From contig OX457027.1 in NCBI GenBank assembly GCA_949752745.1, forward strand, positions 77,307,214 to 77,371,213: a stretch of 64,000 nucleotides of DNA, read 5' to 3'. Below are positions 1-10,364 of the stretch, one piece after another (the first letter of the stretch is position 1; each line of letters opens with the position of its first letter). Source of the DNA: Protula sp. h YS-2021. Lineage: Eukaryota > Annelida > Polychaeta > Sabellida > Serpulidae. Below the pieces are notes generated by a model. It ran no database searches. It was not told the origin of the DNA and saw only the letters and a list, made by a program, of their open reading frames with translations. The translations under genes were made by a program, and so were the position numbers.

Positions 1-1075
1 TGGGCTACACTCATCACTTGTGGGGCTATCTGTCGTCAGTTATTTGTGTGTGTGAACAAATTTTCAAACTGCTACTCTTGCTACATTTCGGCTCCGATTG
101 ATTGGATTCCTTTCCAGTTTTTCACGATAGTTCCTCAGGTAGGCCTCTCTTGAAAAATTAGTTTTTGACTACGTTGGCCTGGTCTTATCACATCAAAAGA
201 GGTGCATCCGTCGTCTGTTTGTACGTATGTACGTGTGTTAATTTTTGCTTAAAATGCTTCTTCACCTTCAGTTTCGATTGGATTCCTTTCAAATTTTGTA
301 CGAATGTTCTCTAGGTAGGCCTCTCTTGAAAAATATATTTGGCGATAAGCCAAAAATTGGCTAAATGTGGGACATTGAAAAATTTTTAGGTTGCCAAATT
401 TCAAAATGCTTCTTCTCCCACAATTTTGAGCAGATTTTCTTTAACTTTTGTACGAATGTTGTCTAGGTAGGGCTCGCTTGAAAATTTACTTTTTTGGCGA
501 TGCGCCAAAAATTGGTTAAATATTCGTATTTTTTAATTCATTGGCGTTTAACTTTGTAAATGCTTCTTCTCCCACAATTTTAATCGAATTCATTTCTAAT
601 GCTGTACGATTCTTCTCTAGGCAGGCCTATGTTGAAAAGTTACTTTTTAGGTGATCCGCCAAAAATTGGCAAAATGGGGGGGGGGGTGCATTTAAAAGTT
701 TTTGGTTGCCAATTTTCAAAATGCTTCTTCTCCCACAACTTTGATCGCATTGTCTTCACATTTTGCAGAATCGGTTACTAGGAACACCTCTCGTGAAAGA
801 GTACTTTTCTGGCGATCCGTCATAAATTGACCAAACGTGGACATTTATCATTTTTTGGTTGCCAATTTTCAAAATGCTTTTTCTCCCACATATATTGGCC
901 AAATAGGTGGGCATTTTTTAATTTAGTGGCTTTTAATTTTGAAAATGTTTCTTCTCCCACAATTTAGATTGATTCCTTTCCAATTTTGCCCTATTGTTCT
1001 CTAGGTAAGCCTCTCTTGAAAAATTCCTATTTTTTGGCGAATCGCCGAAACTTGGCCAAAGGGGGCATTTATGTC
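1..1075. repeat. Satellite S1 block, unit A
   Basis: Imperfect tandem copies of a roughly 150-bp unit. Hallmarks are GGCGATCCGCCAAAAATTGG (containing a short palindrome), TTTTCAAAATGCTTCTTCTC, and TTCTCTAGGTAGGCCTCTCT followed by TGAAAAATTAC. Copies are diverged and vary in length. Short ORFs here are chance products. The same family heads units B and C and recurs at 28.5-29.3 kb. Confidence 0.8.
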
Positions 1076-1108
1076 ATCCAGACCTAGGGTAGACATAGTG
1101 TTTGTACG

Positions 1109-1146
<38 letters not shown>

Positions 1147-1170
1147 GTCTATATATATATGTGTGTATGT
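1109..1170. repeat. (TG)n / (TA)n microsatellite
   Basis: A pure TG run of about 17 repeats followed by a short TA-rich stretch, just after the first S1 block. Confidence 0.95.
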
Positions 1171-1779
1171 TTGTCAGTCTGTTGAGAACAAAATGTTGTG
1201 TGCAAGATATCTTGAGAACGAAAAGTCGGATCACTTCAAACTTAGTCTATTTATTCTTTGGCTAGGTCGGGCGGTTCTGTCAGTTTTTGAAGCATGTTAA
1301 ATCATTAGGGAATTGCGTATGACGTCATTACGTTAAATCTTTTGTGCGAAATTTCTCAGTCGCTGAACATCTGAGAAGTTGAAACTTTTTGAGCGTGATG
1401 TACCCACATCTATTAGCGTGTTTTCATTTGGCTACCAAGCTATTCCATGTATGGAGTAATCAGTAACGGCTTGCAGTGTTTGTGCAGTACCTGGAACCAG
1501 CTTTTACTGAGTGAGTTATCTAATACATTGTGTTATGACAAGCAGCACACTATTTTGACGCCAAAATGCCTTCCCCCATCCGAAGTGGGTGATATGTGAC
1601 ACACATGTTTGAAGAATGTCTCTCTTGTGCTTTTTGGCGGTGGGAATGTACGAAGATTAGGTATAAATTGTGGGTATAATACACTTAGTGCACATACTTT
1701 TAGCGTAACGTTCGCTAAAATGGTTAGGGTTACATTAGATAGCTTGGGGGGAGACGAAGTTGGTTAAGGTATGCAAAAC
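1171..1779. other. Gene-free stretch
   Basis: The first 200 bases resemble the sequence after the S1 block in unit B (41.77-42.15 kb), including TCTGTTGAGAACAAAATGTT. Beyond that I see AT-rich sequence without coding signal. Confidence 0.6.
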
Positions 1780-2080
1780 AAACTGTTTCGGTAAACCTAT
1801 CAGATCAGGATAAAAAGACGTAAAGTAAAACCTATTTGTAGTGGCCAACTTCCTGTTTCGGAAAACAAGACGTACGTAAAAACTGTGTGTTTTGACCACC
1901 TTCTAGACCTGGATAAACAAATACGTACACTAAAACTGCTGTAATGACCAACTTCAAAAACCGGTATAAAAAAGACTACAGTAAAACCTGTTTTAGCGTA
2001 CTCCATCTGGAACCGGACAAAAAGACATACAGTAAAACCTTTTTAGTGACCACCTTCTAGACCCATATAAAACACCTAAA
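1780..2080. repeat. Diverged tandem repeat, about 65 bp
   Basis: Four to five imperfect copies carrying motifs like ACAGTAAAACCT, GACCACCTTCTAGACC and ATAAAAAGAC. The copies are strongly diverged. I see no counterpart in unit B. Confidence 0.65.
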
Positions 2081-2543
2081 TCTAAATTTGTATAAAAAAG
2101 AGGATTGAGATACCCACAATTAAGTTACGTACCTCCTTCAAATATTGGATAATGGTGATAGACAACCAGACTACTGGGCACATGGGATTCATTTACCATA
2201 AGGTAAAATTTCTTATTCTGAAAATAGTACATAGTCGTTCAATTAAAACTTCGTGACAGCCCAGTCGGGGGAAACAGAAAATCGGAAAATTAGTACTAGT
2301 GAATTATGGGTTTGGTCGGGGAGACATTTGTGACAAAAAATTTAATAGGTGTCGATTGAAAGTGATTCAAGCCTGCATGTTTTGTGTGCACTGGCCGCTC
2401 TTGTTTCTTTTTATATTTAGCCCGTTTAATTTCCAACTGAATTGACACATATATGGGAAACACCCGACAGTAGGAATTAGCTTGTACAAGCGAGACTGCA
2501 AAAAAAGAGAAGAAAATCACGATTTCGAATAAATTTTGGCGTT

Positions 2544-2729
2544 TTGCTTGCCATAAAAATGATAAGTATTTGCCACCAAACTTTAGGGAAGTATCCGTTT
2601 CCTGCTGTGGCCCGCGTAGCTCCAGAACGTCGAAAACACTTGGTGCTCAAAATGAACGAGTCTAATAATGCTGAAAAATCCCGAAACGGCCACTTGAATG
2701 GTCTTTGTGCGAGCGATTTATTACATTGA
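2544..2729 (+). other. Small ORF preserved in both units (A copy)
   Basis: An open frame of about 60 codons containing YPFPAVARVAPE and MNESNNAEKSRNGHLNGL. Unit B has the same frame at 42,582-42,944, extended by a different stop position. I recognise no domain. Substitutions between copies change many residues (R/H, K/R, V/A, K/E), so there is no obvious purifying selection. It lies upstream of GPATCH1 and could be a decayed exon or a chance ORF in the duplicated segment. Confidence 0.3.
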
Positions 2730-2970
2730 GTACTGTTGTTCGATTTAACCTTCTCGGTGGCTATCCAGAGGGGAGGGGGGATTAAGGGTTAAGGGTTGTA
2801 TTCGATGTCCGGGATTTGAATGCAAGAAGAGTAGTTTCTTTCAGACGTAACTTGTTCAATGTAACGGGACATTGTTTGATCAGCTTAAAAACAGGCAATT
2901 AAATGGCTGCCTGGAAAATACCCTTGTCTGTCTCTGCTAGACTTTTGTACATGATTTAACCAGTGTAGTT

Positions 2971-3496
2971 ATCTCCCGTGAAACGGAGGATATAGTTATG
3001 AGCTCGTCCGTCTGTCCGTTCCTCTGTCCACAAAAAATTTTGTACGGCCGACTTCTAATAGCAGGGTATGTCATAGGAAACTAAAACCTTCCGTGGTGGA
3101 AATATATATATTGAAGATTTTGATGTGACATTATTGTTAAAATCGGCCAAAAATTGACGTCGACGGAAATTGTCAAAAATGGTGAATTTTTTGCTTGAAC
3201 TTAGGCGTGAGACGATGTTTTGTCCGGCCGAATTCTCATAGAAGTGATTGTCATAGGAACCTGAAACCTTGTATGGTGAAAATGTATATGTTCAAAATGT
3301 GTAACGTGACATTATTGTCAAAATGGGCCAAAAATTATCGTCGTGGGAAATTGTCAAATATGGTGAATGTTTGGCTTGAACTTATGCGTGAGAAGATATT
3401 TTGTCCGGCCGACTTCTCATAGGAGGAATTGTTGTAGGAACCTGAAACCTAGCAGCGTGATTTGACCTCATTTTACTTTTACTGCTTCACGGGGGA
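2971..3496. mobile_element. Hairpin-headed inverted-repeat element HH-1
   Basis: Ends are ATCTCCCGTGAA and TTCACGGGGGAT, inverted repeats matching at 11 of 12 positions. The left end is followed at once by ACGGAGGAT, so it can fold into a terminal hairpin, then by ATAGTTATG and a CGTCCGTCTGTCCG tract. The interior holds two imperfect copies of a block with GTCCGGCCGA..CTCATAG, GTGACATTATTGT and GGGCCAAAAATT. Unit B (about 43,010-43,035) lacks the whole segment, an empty site that confirms mobility. It has no coding capacity. Confidence 0.8.
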
Positions 3497-3799
3497 TCCT
3501 GCCTTACTGAGGCTCTAGTTTAAATTAACACTATTATGTAAAATAGGAATATCTCAAGCAGATGAGAATTCGCATGTTTCGTTATGTGCGAAATAGGGCA
3601 CTACAGTCAATCTGTTCTGGAATAAACCAACGTAGATTAAGGATAATTCAGCTTGTATGATTGTCTATCAGTTAGATGTAGAGTGGTGAGATCTGTTCCG
3701 GAATAGTCCTATTTGGCCTTGTTTCGCCTTCAGCAAAAAATCTTTAGATTCTTATCTGCTTAATATATTCCTATTTTCAAGAATATTATCAACTGTATT

Positions 3800-4420
3800 T
3801 TTTTAATCTCAGAATACTTTGAACAAGAGGAAGGCTTCCCCCAAGGATGCATCCTTTCAATTCTACTTTTCCTGATAAAAATCAACAATATAAAAGATAC
3901 ACTGAGACAGGGGATAGATAGCTCACTCTTCGTGGATGATTTTGCCATGTCGTGTAGAGGCAAAAGTATGAATTTAATACAGCGTCGTCTTCAGCAGAGT
4001 ATTTATTCTCTCCAAGTTTGGGCGAATAAGAATGGTTTTAAATTCTCACAAACCAAAACGGTTTGTATACACTTTTGTAAAAAACGAAAACAGCACGACG
4101 ATCCAGTTTTACACATCTCTAACGTGCAAATCCCTGTTGTCAAGGAAAACAAATTTTTAGGTTTAATTTTTGATAGCCAACTTAGTTTTATCCCACATAT
4201 CAAACACCTCCGAAGAAAGTGTCAGAAGGCCTTAAATTTACTGAGAGTCATCTCCTCCCACGATTGGGGAGCAGATCGTGATACTAAACTCATGTTGTAT
4301 AGAGCTCTAATTAGATCGCGATTGGACTATGGCAGTATAGTTTATGGCTCAACTAGACCATCATATCTCAAGATGCTAGAACCGATACAGAATCAAGGCT
4401 TAAGAACATGTTTAAATGCG
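3800..4420 (+). pseudogene. Jockey-like non-LTR reverse transcriptase fragment
   Basis: Translates to the palm and thumb region of a non-LTR retrotransposon reverse transcriptase. GFPQGC (3,833-3,850) is the conserved PQG motif. FVDD (3,929-3,940) is the catalytic YxDD-type box carrying the metal-binding aspartates. Downstream are VWANKNGFKFSQTKT, FLGLIFD and YRALIRSRLDYGSIVYG, typical of jockey/CR1-like elements. The 5' part (endonuclease and N-terminal RT) and the 3' end are missing. The fragment runs directly into a GA tract. In unit B this interval instead carries GPATCH1 exon e1, so the element probably replaced that exon. It is inactive. Confidence 0.85.
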
Positions 4421-4431
4421 AGAGGGAGAGA

Positions 4432-4486
<55 letters not shown>

Positions 4487-4568
4487 AGAGAGAGGGGGGG
4501 AGAGAGAAGGGTCGACGAGAGGAGAGATAGGAGAGAGGTAAGGCAGAGGAGTGAGAGTGGCGGGCAAA

Positions 4569-4614
<46 letters not shown>

Positions 4615-4737
4615 GAGAGAAGGAAAGCGGGGGGAGAGAGAGGGAAGGAAAGCGGGGAGAGAACAGGGAGAGGAGGGAATGGAAGAGAGAGGATCGGGGG
4701 GGGGGGTGAGAGAGAGAAACAGACAGAGAGAGACGAT
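4420..4737. repeat. GA-rich microsatellite, unit A
   Basis: Long (GA)n with G-runs and short unique islands. It recurs at 44,715-45,058 with the same islands (GACGAGAGGAGAGATAGGAG), so it predates the duplication. It creates long low-complexity ORFs on both strands, rich in Arg/Glu or Ser/Leu, that are not genes. Confidence 0.95.
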
Positions 4738-4929
4738 GTTGGCAAGCTGGCAGAAAAATGTCTGCGTGAAGAAAAATTAAACTGGCTTTTATTCAGTTGC
4801 TTATCATCTCTTTTCCTTTCGCTGTAAACATAGACCCGATTTCATTTTCCACCTCCTTTTTGCTTGATATACTGCGTTTCTTATCTTAGTTGCGCATCCT
4901 ATATGGAGTATGTTTAAAACTTCTCACAG

Positions 4930-5034
4930 TTCTCATGGGAATTCAACTGCTGCGGAAGCTGGGCTGGAAAAAAGGACAGGGCATCGGCCCGAGGCTGAAG
5001 ACGAGGTCCCAACATCGGCGGAAAAATGCCGAAG
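4930..5034 (+). CDS. GPATCH1: GPATCH1 A exon e2: G-patch domain
   Basis: Acceptor TTCTCACAG and donor GTGGGT (5,035). Encodes LMGIQLLRKLGWKKGQGIG and on to a basic tail. The hh-x3-GWx2-GxGxG pattern is the G-patch, which docks DEAH-box RNA helicases. It exits in phase 1 and joins e3 in frame. The only open frame across the exon is this one; a longer ORF in another frame is a shadow. Confidence 0.85.
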
Positions 5035-5640
5035 GTGGGTCGTGTTTGAGTATAACCCCTTAGCGGGACAGAATCTTTGTTCACTGACAGAAGAGGCAAT
5101 CGTTCAAACACCACATCTTCGGCTTTAATCATACCACGTCATGGCTTGATTAATGGTGTTACAAAGTGAGCTGCACATGACAAAAATATAACATTGCAGA
5201 ATTATAACCAGTCGAATTGTTTTTCGCAGACCATAAAACCGACTTCGCCTCTTGGCTAAAAAAGTCATCCGAGTAATACAGTTCATCCATTCACTTATTC
5301 TTAGTAAATTTGTGAGCACAGGGTGATGTTCTCACGTGCACACCACGATCCATCGGAACCAACGGGCCTTCCAAAAGAAAAATACCCCAACAGATCGAAG
5401 AATTAAAGCACGAACTTTGCGCTCTGATATCGAGTCTGTAATTCTGTAGCTGTATGGCACCCCGTCAACACACATTTAAATTTCAGTTTGCTGTAATTGC
5501 TTGGGGAATATATACAGTTGTCTGGTTACTATAATATTTTAAAATGATAATGTGGAATAATATAAAACAATTGTGTTCAGTTTATGAACCATTGTGATGT
5601 TTAGGGAAGAAAGTATATGGCTGTGCATTACCGCAGGCAG

Positions 5641-5682
5641 ATGATAGCGACTCCGAGGTGCGCGTGTTTACCCCTGAGTCAC
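5641..5682 (+). CDS. GPATCH1: GPATCH1 A exon e3 (short acidic exon)
   Basis: Acceptor CCGCAGGCAG, weak donor GTGATA. With the phase-1 base from e2 it reads DDSDSEVRVFTPES, equivalent to the acidic linker after the G-patch in other GPATCH1 proteins. Unit B differs by a synonymous change at the first codon, which supports this junction. Confidence 0.6.
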
Positions 5683-5939
5683 GTGATACATTCTACTTGA
5701 AAATGATTAGAAGAGCAGATGACATTGAATTGTATTGATACAATTTCTTATTGAAAAAAAAATTGCTACAGTTTCATTGATGTTTTAGATGATTTAATCA
5801 GTTTTTATATCTATGGCCTGTGGCGTTCTCGTGACGTCATGATATGCTGTGTATAAAACACACATGGCATGCGAAATTTAATTGTTAACAGGACAAGTAG
5901 CTTGGAATTCGCACCTGAAAATGTCACCTTGATGTGAAG

Positions 5940-6106
5940 ATGTGAACCCTGTCAAGTTTCGGCCCAAGGACGACGTGCACGGCTTGGGCTACAGTGGCAT
6001 TAACGTACACGCGGCGCTGGGTGGCAGAGGTCACATTAACCTGTTCGAGCCGATGCCCATGATACCGGCGCGAAGCTCTGCGGGCAAGCGCGCCATGACA
6101 GGGACC
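5940..6106 (+). CDS. GPATCH1: GPATCH1 A exon e4
   Basis: Encodes VNPVKFRPKDDVHGLGYSG and on to a Met-Thr-Gly-Thr end; PKDxVHGLxYxGL is a GPATCH1 hallmark. Donor GTAAGT at 6,107, phase 0. The acceptor (after 5,939) has a poor pyrimidine tract. The 3' third of the exon with its donor is repeated 113 bp downstream. Confidence 0.75.
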
Positions 6107-6142
6107 GTAAGTGGTGAGGGGAGGGAGGGAAGGGAGGCCGAG

Positions 6143-6224
6143 GCAACATTAACCTGTTCGAGCCGATTCCCATGATACCTGCGCGAAGCTTTGCGGGCAA
6201 ACGTGGCATGACAGGGACCGTAAG
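6143..6224 (+). repeat. Partial tandem copy of e4 3' end with its splice donor
   Basis: About 80 bp repeating the last part of e4 (CCTGTTCGAGCCGAT through GACAGGGACCGTAAGTG), offset 113 bp from the original. It is also present in unit B (46,463-46,545), so it predates the large duplication. It supplies a second GTAAGT, but reading through from e4 shifts frame and stops, so it is probably intronic debris. Confidence 0.8.
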
Positions 6225-6365
6225 TGCTGAGGGGAGGGAGAGATTTTTGTCTCCACGGCTGTTACGTCTAAAACAATCCATGTAAAGAGTTAAGTTATTT
6301 TTTGGGAATACAGTTACCTGATTATTTAGAAGCTGTATACTTTAGGGGGGTTGAGAGAAAACTTC

Positions 6366-6648
6366 TGATTGCCAGCAGTGCGTATTTTGATGAGCGGCTG
6401 GGTCTATTTTGATTGCCAGCTGTCTGTATTTTCATTGCCGAATGTGTGTATTTTGATGAGCAGCAGCGTGTATTTGGTTGCCAGCTGTGTGTATTTTGAT
6501 TGCCAGCTGTGTGTTTTGATGAGCAGCTGTGTGTATTTTGATTGCCAGCTGTGTGTTTTGATGAGCAGCTGTGTATTTTGATTGCCAGCTGTGTGTTGTA
6601 ATTGCCAGCTGTGTATTTTGAGCAGATTGCCAGCTGTGGATTTTGGTT
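6366..6648. repeat. Intronic minisatellite (GCCAGCTGTGTGTATTTTGA)
   Basis: Alternating words TTGCCAGCTGTGTGTATTTT and TGATGAGCAGCTGTGTGTTT, repeated about ten times and ending right before the e5 acceptor. Unit B has the same array with a different copy number (46,686-46,945). It sits in the polypyrimidine and branch-point region of e5, so length changes could affect splicing. Confidence 0.85.
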
Positions 6649-6653
6649 GACAG

Positions 6654-6775
6654 GCATTCGGCGTGAGCGCCCTGGAAGATGACGACGACGACGTCTACGC
6701 AACGGAGAGCATGGCCAACTACGACCGCGTACTGGCCGACGCCGCCGACGGCAACTTCGGCTGGACTGCTCCGTG
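6654..6775 (+). pseudogene. GPATCH1: GPATCH1 A exon e5, 8-bp deletion
   Basis: Acceptor TTGACAG, donor GTGAGT (6,776). Encodes AFGVSALEDDDDDVYATES then a YDRVLAD..FGWTAP stretch, matching the family. Compared with unit B (130 nt) the exon is 122 nt: CAAACAC plus one base are missing just before the donor. It exits in phase 2, while e6 must be entered in phase 1, so translation of e6 would shift and stop soon after. Confidence 0.8.
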
Positions 6776-7769
6776 GTGAGTACGTGCGGTAACTGGCGCT
6801 AGGGATGTCTTGTAATTAAGAAAATTATATACAAAACCTCCAAAAGACGTACATGATTAATTAGTACTCTGGTAATTTTGATAAAAAGGCTTGTGCTTTA
6901 AAAGACAAAGTTAAATTTGAATTTCCTGGTAAATCTGTGAAACTGTTTAAAAATCTTTAGTACTTCGAGGAAAATTACTTAATCAAAAGGATACCTCATT
7001 GGCCTGGCTAAAAGGGTTCGATCATCGTCACGTTTGTTTATGTTAGGGTTCGCAATCGGTGACCGAAAAACGGTCGCCGACCGAAACTATTTCGGTTAGC
7101 TGAAAAGGAAAAAAAAATATATTTGCGATTAAAAAGTCTAATGTGCAGCCATCTTGCAGATTATGCTGCTCATATTCCCACCCAAACCCTCCGCACAAGA
7201 CCCTGGGTTTTCTACCCACTTAAATGATTTTTCATAATCTTTCATGTAGGCACTTATTTACGTCCCTCAGTCCAATAGCTGAATGCACAAAAGTATGACG
7301 CCCCTGTTCAGATAATTTTCAAGAAAAAAAAAGATCTAATAAAAAACGATACATGGATCCAGATGTTTCCGTCTTAAATGTAGATGAACTAAAGGAGGTG
7401 GGGTAGCCTGATATCAGTAGGATAATTTAATTTTCGGGGCGGAGACGGAAAGCGTCAGGCCCTCGCTCCTTCCCAACCCTCTTCACTGCACACTGAATCC
7501 ACAACGTAAGTAGCGGTGACCGCGGGCACCGATCGATAAAAAATCTCCGATAACAAAAAATCGAAATTTTTCTGGAAATCCTGGTTTATACCTAGCGGCG
7601 TTTCAGTGAATGTCGCTAGAGAAGTTTTGTTAGAGCACGTAAAATGTACATAACATTTCTTCACATGTAACGCATTTCACTTCATGCACGTTACAGTATG
7701 GAAAAATATATTTGACTATTGATGCAGGACTAATTTAAGTACAACATGACCTGTGTGTTTTGCGGGCAG
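6776..7769. other. GPATCH1 A intron 5
   Basis: Intron of about 1 kb, nearly identical to the intron at 47,085-48,079 of unit B. It holds a short GGTGACCGAAAAACGG-type inverted text at 7,050-7,110, possibly the end of an old hAT-like repeat. No coding signal. Confidence 0.7.
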
Positions 7770-8036
7770 GGATGTCATCGGCACCGGTGATATATCTTGG
7801 CAAAGTCCTCGAAGGCTTCAAACTCTCAAATTCCACGTTAAAACCTAAGCAGACTTTCCCGCCGCCGAGGTTACCGCGAGACTTCATACCGCACCGTGAT
7901 AGGAGGGTTGCCGATTCGCGCGTAATTCCGTGCGGGAACCAGGCTGAGGAACAAGGCGATGGCGAACGAACCAATCAGCGACCAGTTAAAAAGAAGATAG
8001 ACGCCAATGTGCGAAAGGCAATGCTTGGCGAACTAG
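7770..8036 (+). CDS. GPATCH1: GPATCH1 A exon e6
   Basis: Acceptor TGCGGGCAG, donor GTATTG. Encodes MSSAPVIYLGKVLEGFKLS, then a FPPPRLPRDFIPH stretch and a VRKAMLGELG end, matching the YVGKILDGF and PPPELPRDY segments of GPATCH1. The exon itself is open. The in-frame Met at 7,772 is internal, not a start. Confidence 0.85.
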
Positions 8037-8257
8037 GTATTGAAAGTATAACTTTTCGCGTTACTGAAACTTGTACTCTGCTGCTACTTGATAATTAGGC
8101 AGTATAATGACTATTGCAAATAGTCAAAGTGCGCGCTTATCTTGTCGACCTCTTATAAATATACTTGTGTTCAGTGTTGTATGGCACAACTGAACATAAA
8201 ATAAAAATGGTTAAAAGAATGCAAAGAATGAAAAACAAACCTATCACATTTTTCCAG

Positions 8258-8459
8258 GATCGGTTTTTGAGCTCGTTTCTGAAAGGGACAAGCAGCGCAT
8301 TGAAAGGGTCAAACAAGAACAAGATGGCACAGCCAGCCAAGCCTCAGCCGGAACTAGTCAAGCAACAGCCGGCATCAGCCAAGCCTCAGCCGGAACTAGT
8401 CAGGCAACAGCTAGCATCAGCCAAACCGCAGCCAGCACCAGCCAAGTAGCCCACTCAAG
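8258..8459 (+). CDS. GPATCH1: GPATCH1 A exon e7 (Ala/Ser/Gln-rich)
   Basis: Acceptor TTTTTCCAG, donor GTGACT at 8,460. Encodes SVFELVSERDKQRIERVKQ, equivalent to the VLEFLSQKDKERIKEMK segment, then a low-complexity tail (SQASAGTSQATAGIS, duplicated) from a 42-bp direct repeat. A longer ORF in another frame over the same bases is a shadow. Exits phase 2. Confidence 0.8.
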
Positions 8460-8727
8460 GTGACTTCATTCGTTTCTCGCAGTTGCCAAACTTGTAATGA
8501 CATTAAGTTTTACTCAGTACCCAGTGAGTACACGTGCTTTCTGGTGGCTATGTTTTTGCAGTTATTCTGCATTGTTTGCAATCTAATTAAATTTAAATGA
8601 TTTCCTTATCATACGAGTAACAAAAATGGAAGTGAAATTCAATTTTTTATGTTTTTTTTGTTAGTGTTATGAACGAATGAAACACTTGTAATAGTAACAG
8701 TCGGCAATGTTCCTCTGTTCCTGACAG

Positions 8728-8894
8728 AAACACTGACGACGCGTTGACGTCACGAGTGTCCGTGGAGGAACAGCGACACGCGAATATGCCGCTCAATCGC
8801 ACAGGGGCAGGCGGCTTCAAACCTTTCGCTAAGGACGCCGCCAAACAGCAAAGATACGAAGCCTACCTGGAGCTGAAAAAGAAAGGGGTGAAAT
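8728..8894 (+). CDS. GPATCH1: GPATCH1 A exon e8, copy 1
   Basis: Acceptor TTCCTGACAG, donor GTAAGT. Encodes MPLNRTGAGGFKPFAKDAA, then a KQQRYEAYLELKKKG stretch; FKPFAKDPEKQKRY is a strongly conserved GPATCH1 motif. Phase 2 in, phase 1 out, consistent with e7 and e9. Confidence 0.85.
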
Positions 8895-9727
8895 GTAAGT
8901 GTTGGCGTAGCAACGTGGATTGTTTTACCATCCGTGTGGGGAACACAGAATTTGTAAATCTCTTACAAGATACGGCACTTAACTTTTATTCCGCGTCTCA
9001 TTCAAGGTATAAACCTATCCTTCGTATCCTATATATGAATGAGCAGACAAATGCAACAAAAAAAAAAAAGGCAAACAAGAACGAAAACAAAAAAAAAAAA
9101 AAAATAATAATAAAAAAAAAATAAATAAAAAACTGGGTTTTATAGCTGTATGTGTTAGGCAGAAACAGCTGTCATTTTTTTCTAAATCTGAGAAATTAAA
9201 GCGTTTCACTTTTCACTTCAGCAGACCTACTTAATGTGTTCACATCGTTCTCTCACTGTTGACCCATCCCGTATATAAAAAGAAATCCTTTCCGAGATTT
9301 TAGATGCTGTATCAGCTTATGTTTTTGAGCCTACTATTTAGTAACAGGAGTTTGAAACAACATTTTTTTTATTTTAAATGAACAAAAAAAAACTTTACAC
9401 GCGATCATTGCATAAACGATGTTAAAACAAACACTAAGTGATTTTCAAAAAACTGTGACGTCATCGATTGACTATAACATTAAGTGAGTACTGTTAAAGA
9501 CCCTCCTCCCCCACCTTCTTAATGCGTATACACTTTACGGGCTATCTCTTACTTGTATCGCATATCGCAAGGTATATTTCAGGCCAGAACCACCACGGTT
9601 TAGAAGGGACATCTCCGCAAGGACATAGGTCCAATGTTATATTTTAGTTAAATTTCAGAGATCAACAGTTTAAGTATATTTTTTTTTGCTCTTAATTCTA
9701 AACATGGTCTTTTCCCGCATTATATAG
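8895..9727. other. GPATCH1 A intron 8 (copy 1)
   Basis: A-rich in its first third (poly-A interrupted by AATAA), otherwise featureless. Contains two TGACGTCA-like sites by chance. Repeated in units 2 and 3 with different poly-A lengths. Confidence 0.7.
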
Positions 9728-9897
9728 ACGAACCGGAAGTGGCGGGAATGACGGAGTGGGAGCGGCAGAAGGAGAGGGAGGACTTCGCTCGGGCGGCGGC
9801 GCTCTACCGCCCCCTGTCCTCCGTCATGGCGTCACGCTTCACCACCGCCAAGTACGGCGATGACGTCAAAAATGCCGACGTGGCCCCTGAAGTAGAG
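9728..9897 (+). CDS. GPATCH1: GPATCH1 A exon e9, copy 1
   Basis: Acceptor TATATAG, donor GTACTA. Encodes MTEWERQKEREDFARAAAL, then SSVMASRFTTAKYGDD, matching the MTEWERxRExDEFxRAxxLY and SRFTHAK blocks of GPATCH1. Exits in phase 0 after PEVE. Confidence 0.85.
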
Positions 9898-10364
9898 GTA
9901 CTAAATGGCGGGTATACGTTGTGATGGTGAGGAGGGTGGCTGTTGGGTTCACGGAGGGGGGGGGGGTATCTTAGGGGCGAGTGCGGAACAAAAGATAAAA
10001 AAAGTACTAACATTCATCCCAGGGTTGCAGCATTTATAACGCGCCAAACGACCTTATTGTGGAAATGTAATTAAATTTGAATGGCTTTTTCACAAGTGAT
10101 GTTCATTGGTGTTGCAAAATTACACGTATAGAAAATGTGACTTTTTTTTTTTTGAAAAATCAGTTGCAAACTGACAAAATGTGACTTCGACATAAATAGC
10201 TAACACTGGATGGAGGGAGATAACTCTTTTTGAAGACTGAAAGTTATTTTATTTTGGCGTGTGATGAGAAAATTTGCTAAATTGAACGTGCCGTTGTTCT
10301 TCGTTATCCAAGACTGCTTTGCCTTTCTGAGCGGTAAAGGTAATAATTGTGTGTATTCAGACAG

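Noticed and set aside
4368..4780. Long Arg/Glu and Ser/Leu ORFs across the GA tracts here and at 44,714-45,152
   Set aside because: Products of a dinucleotide microsatellite. Length varies between units and there is no conserved motif beyond the RT fragment.
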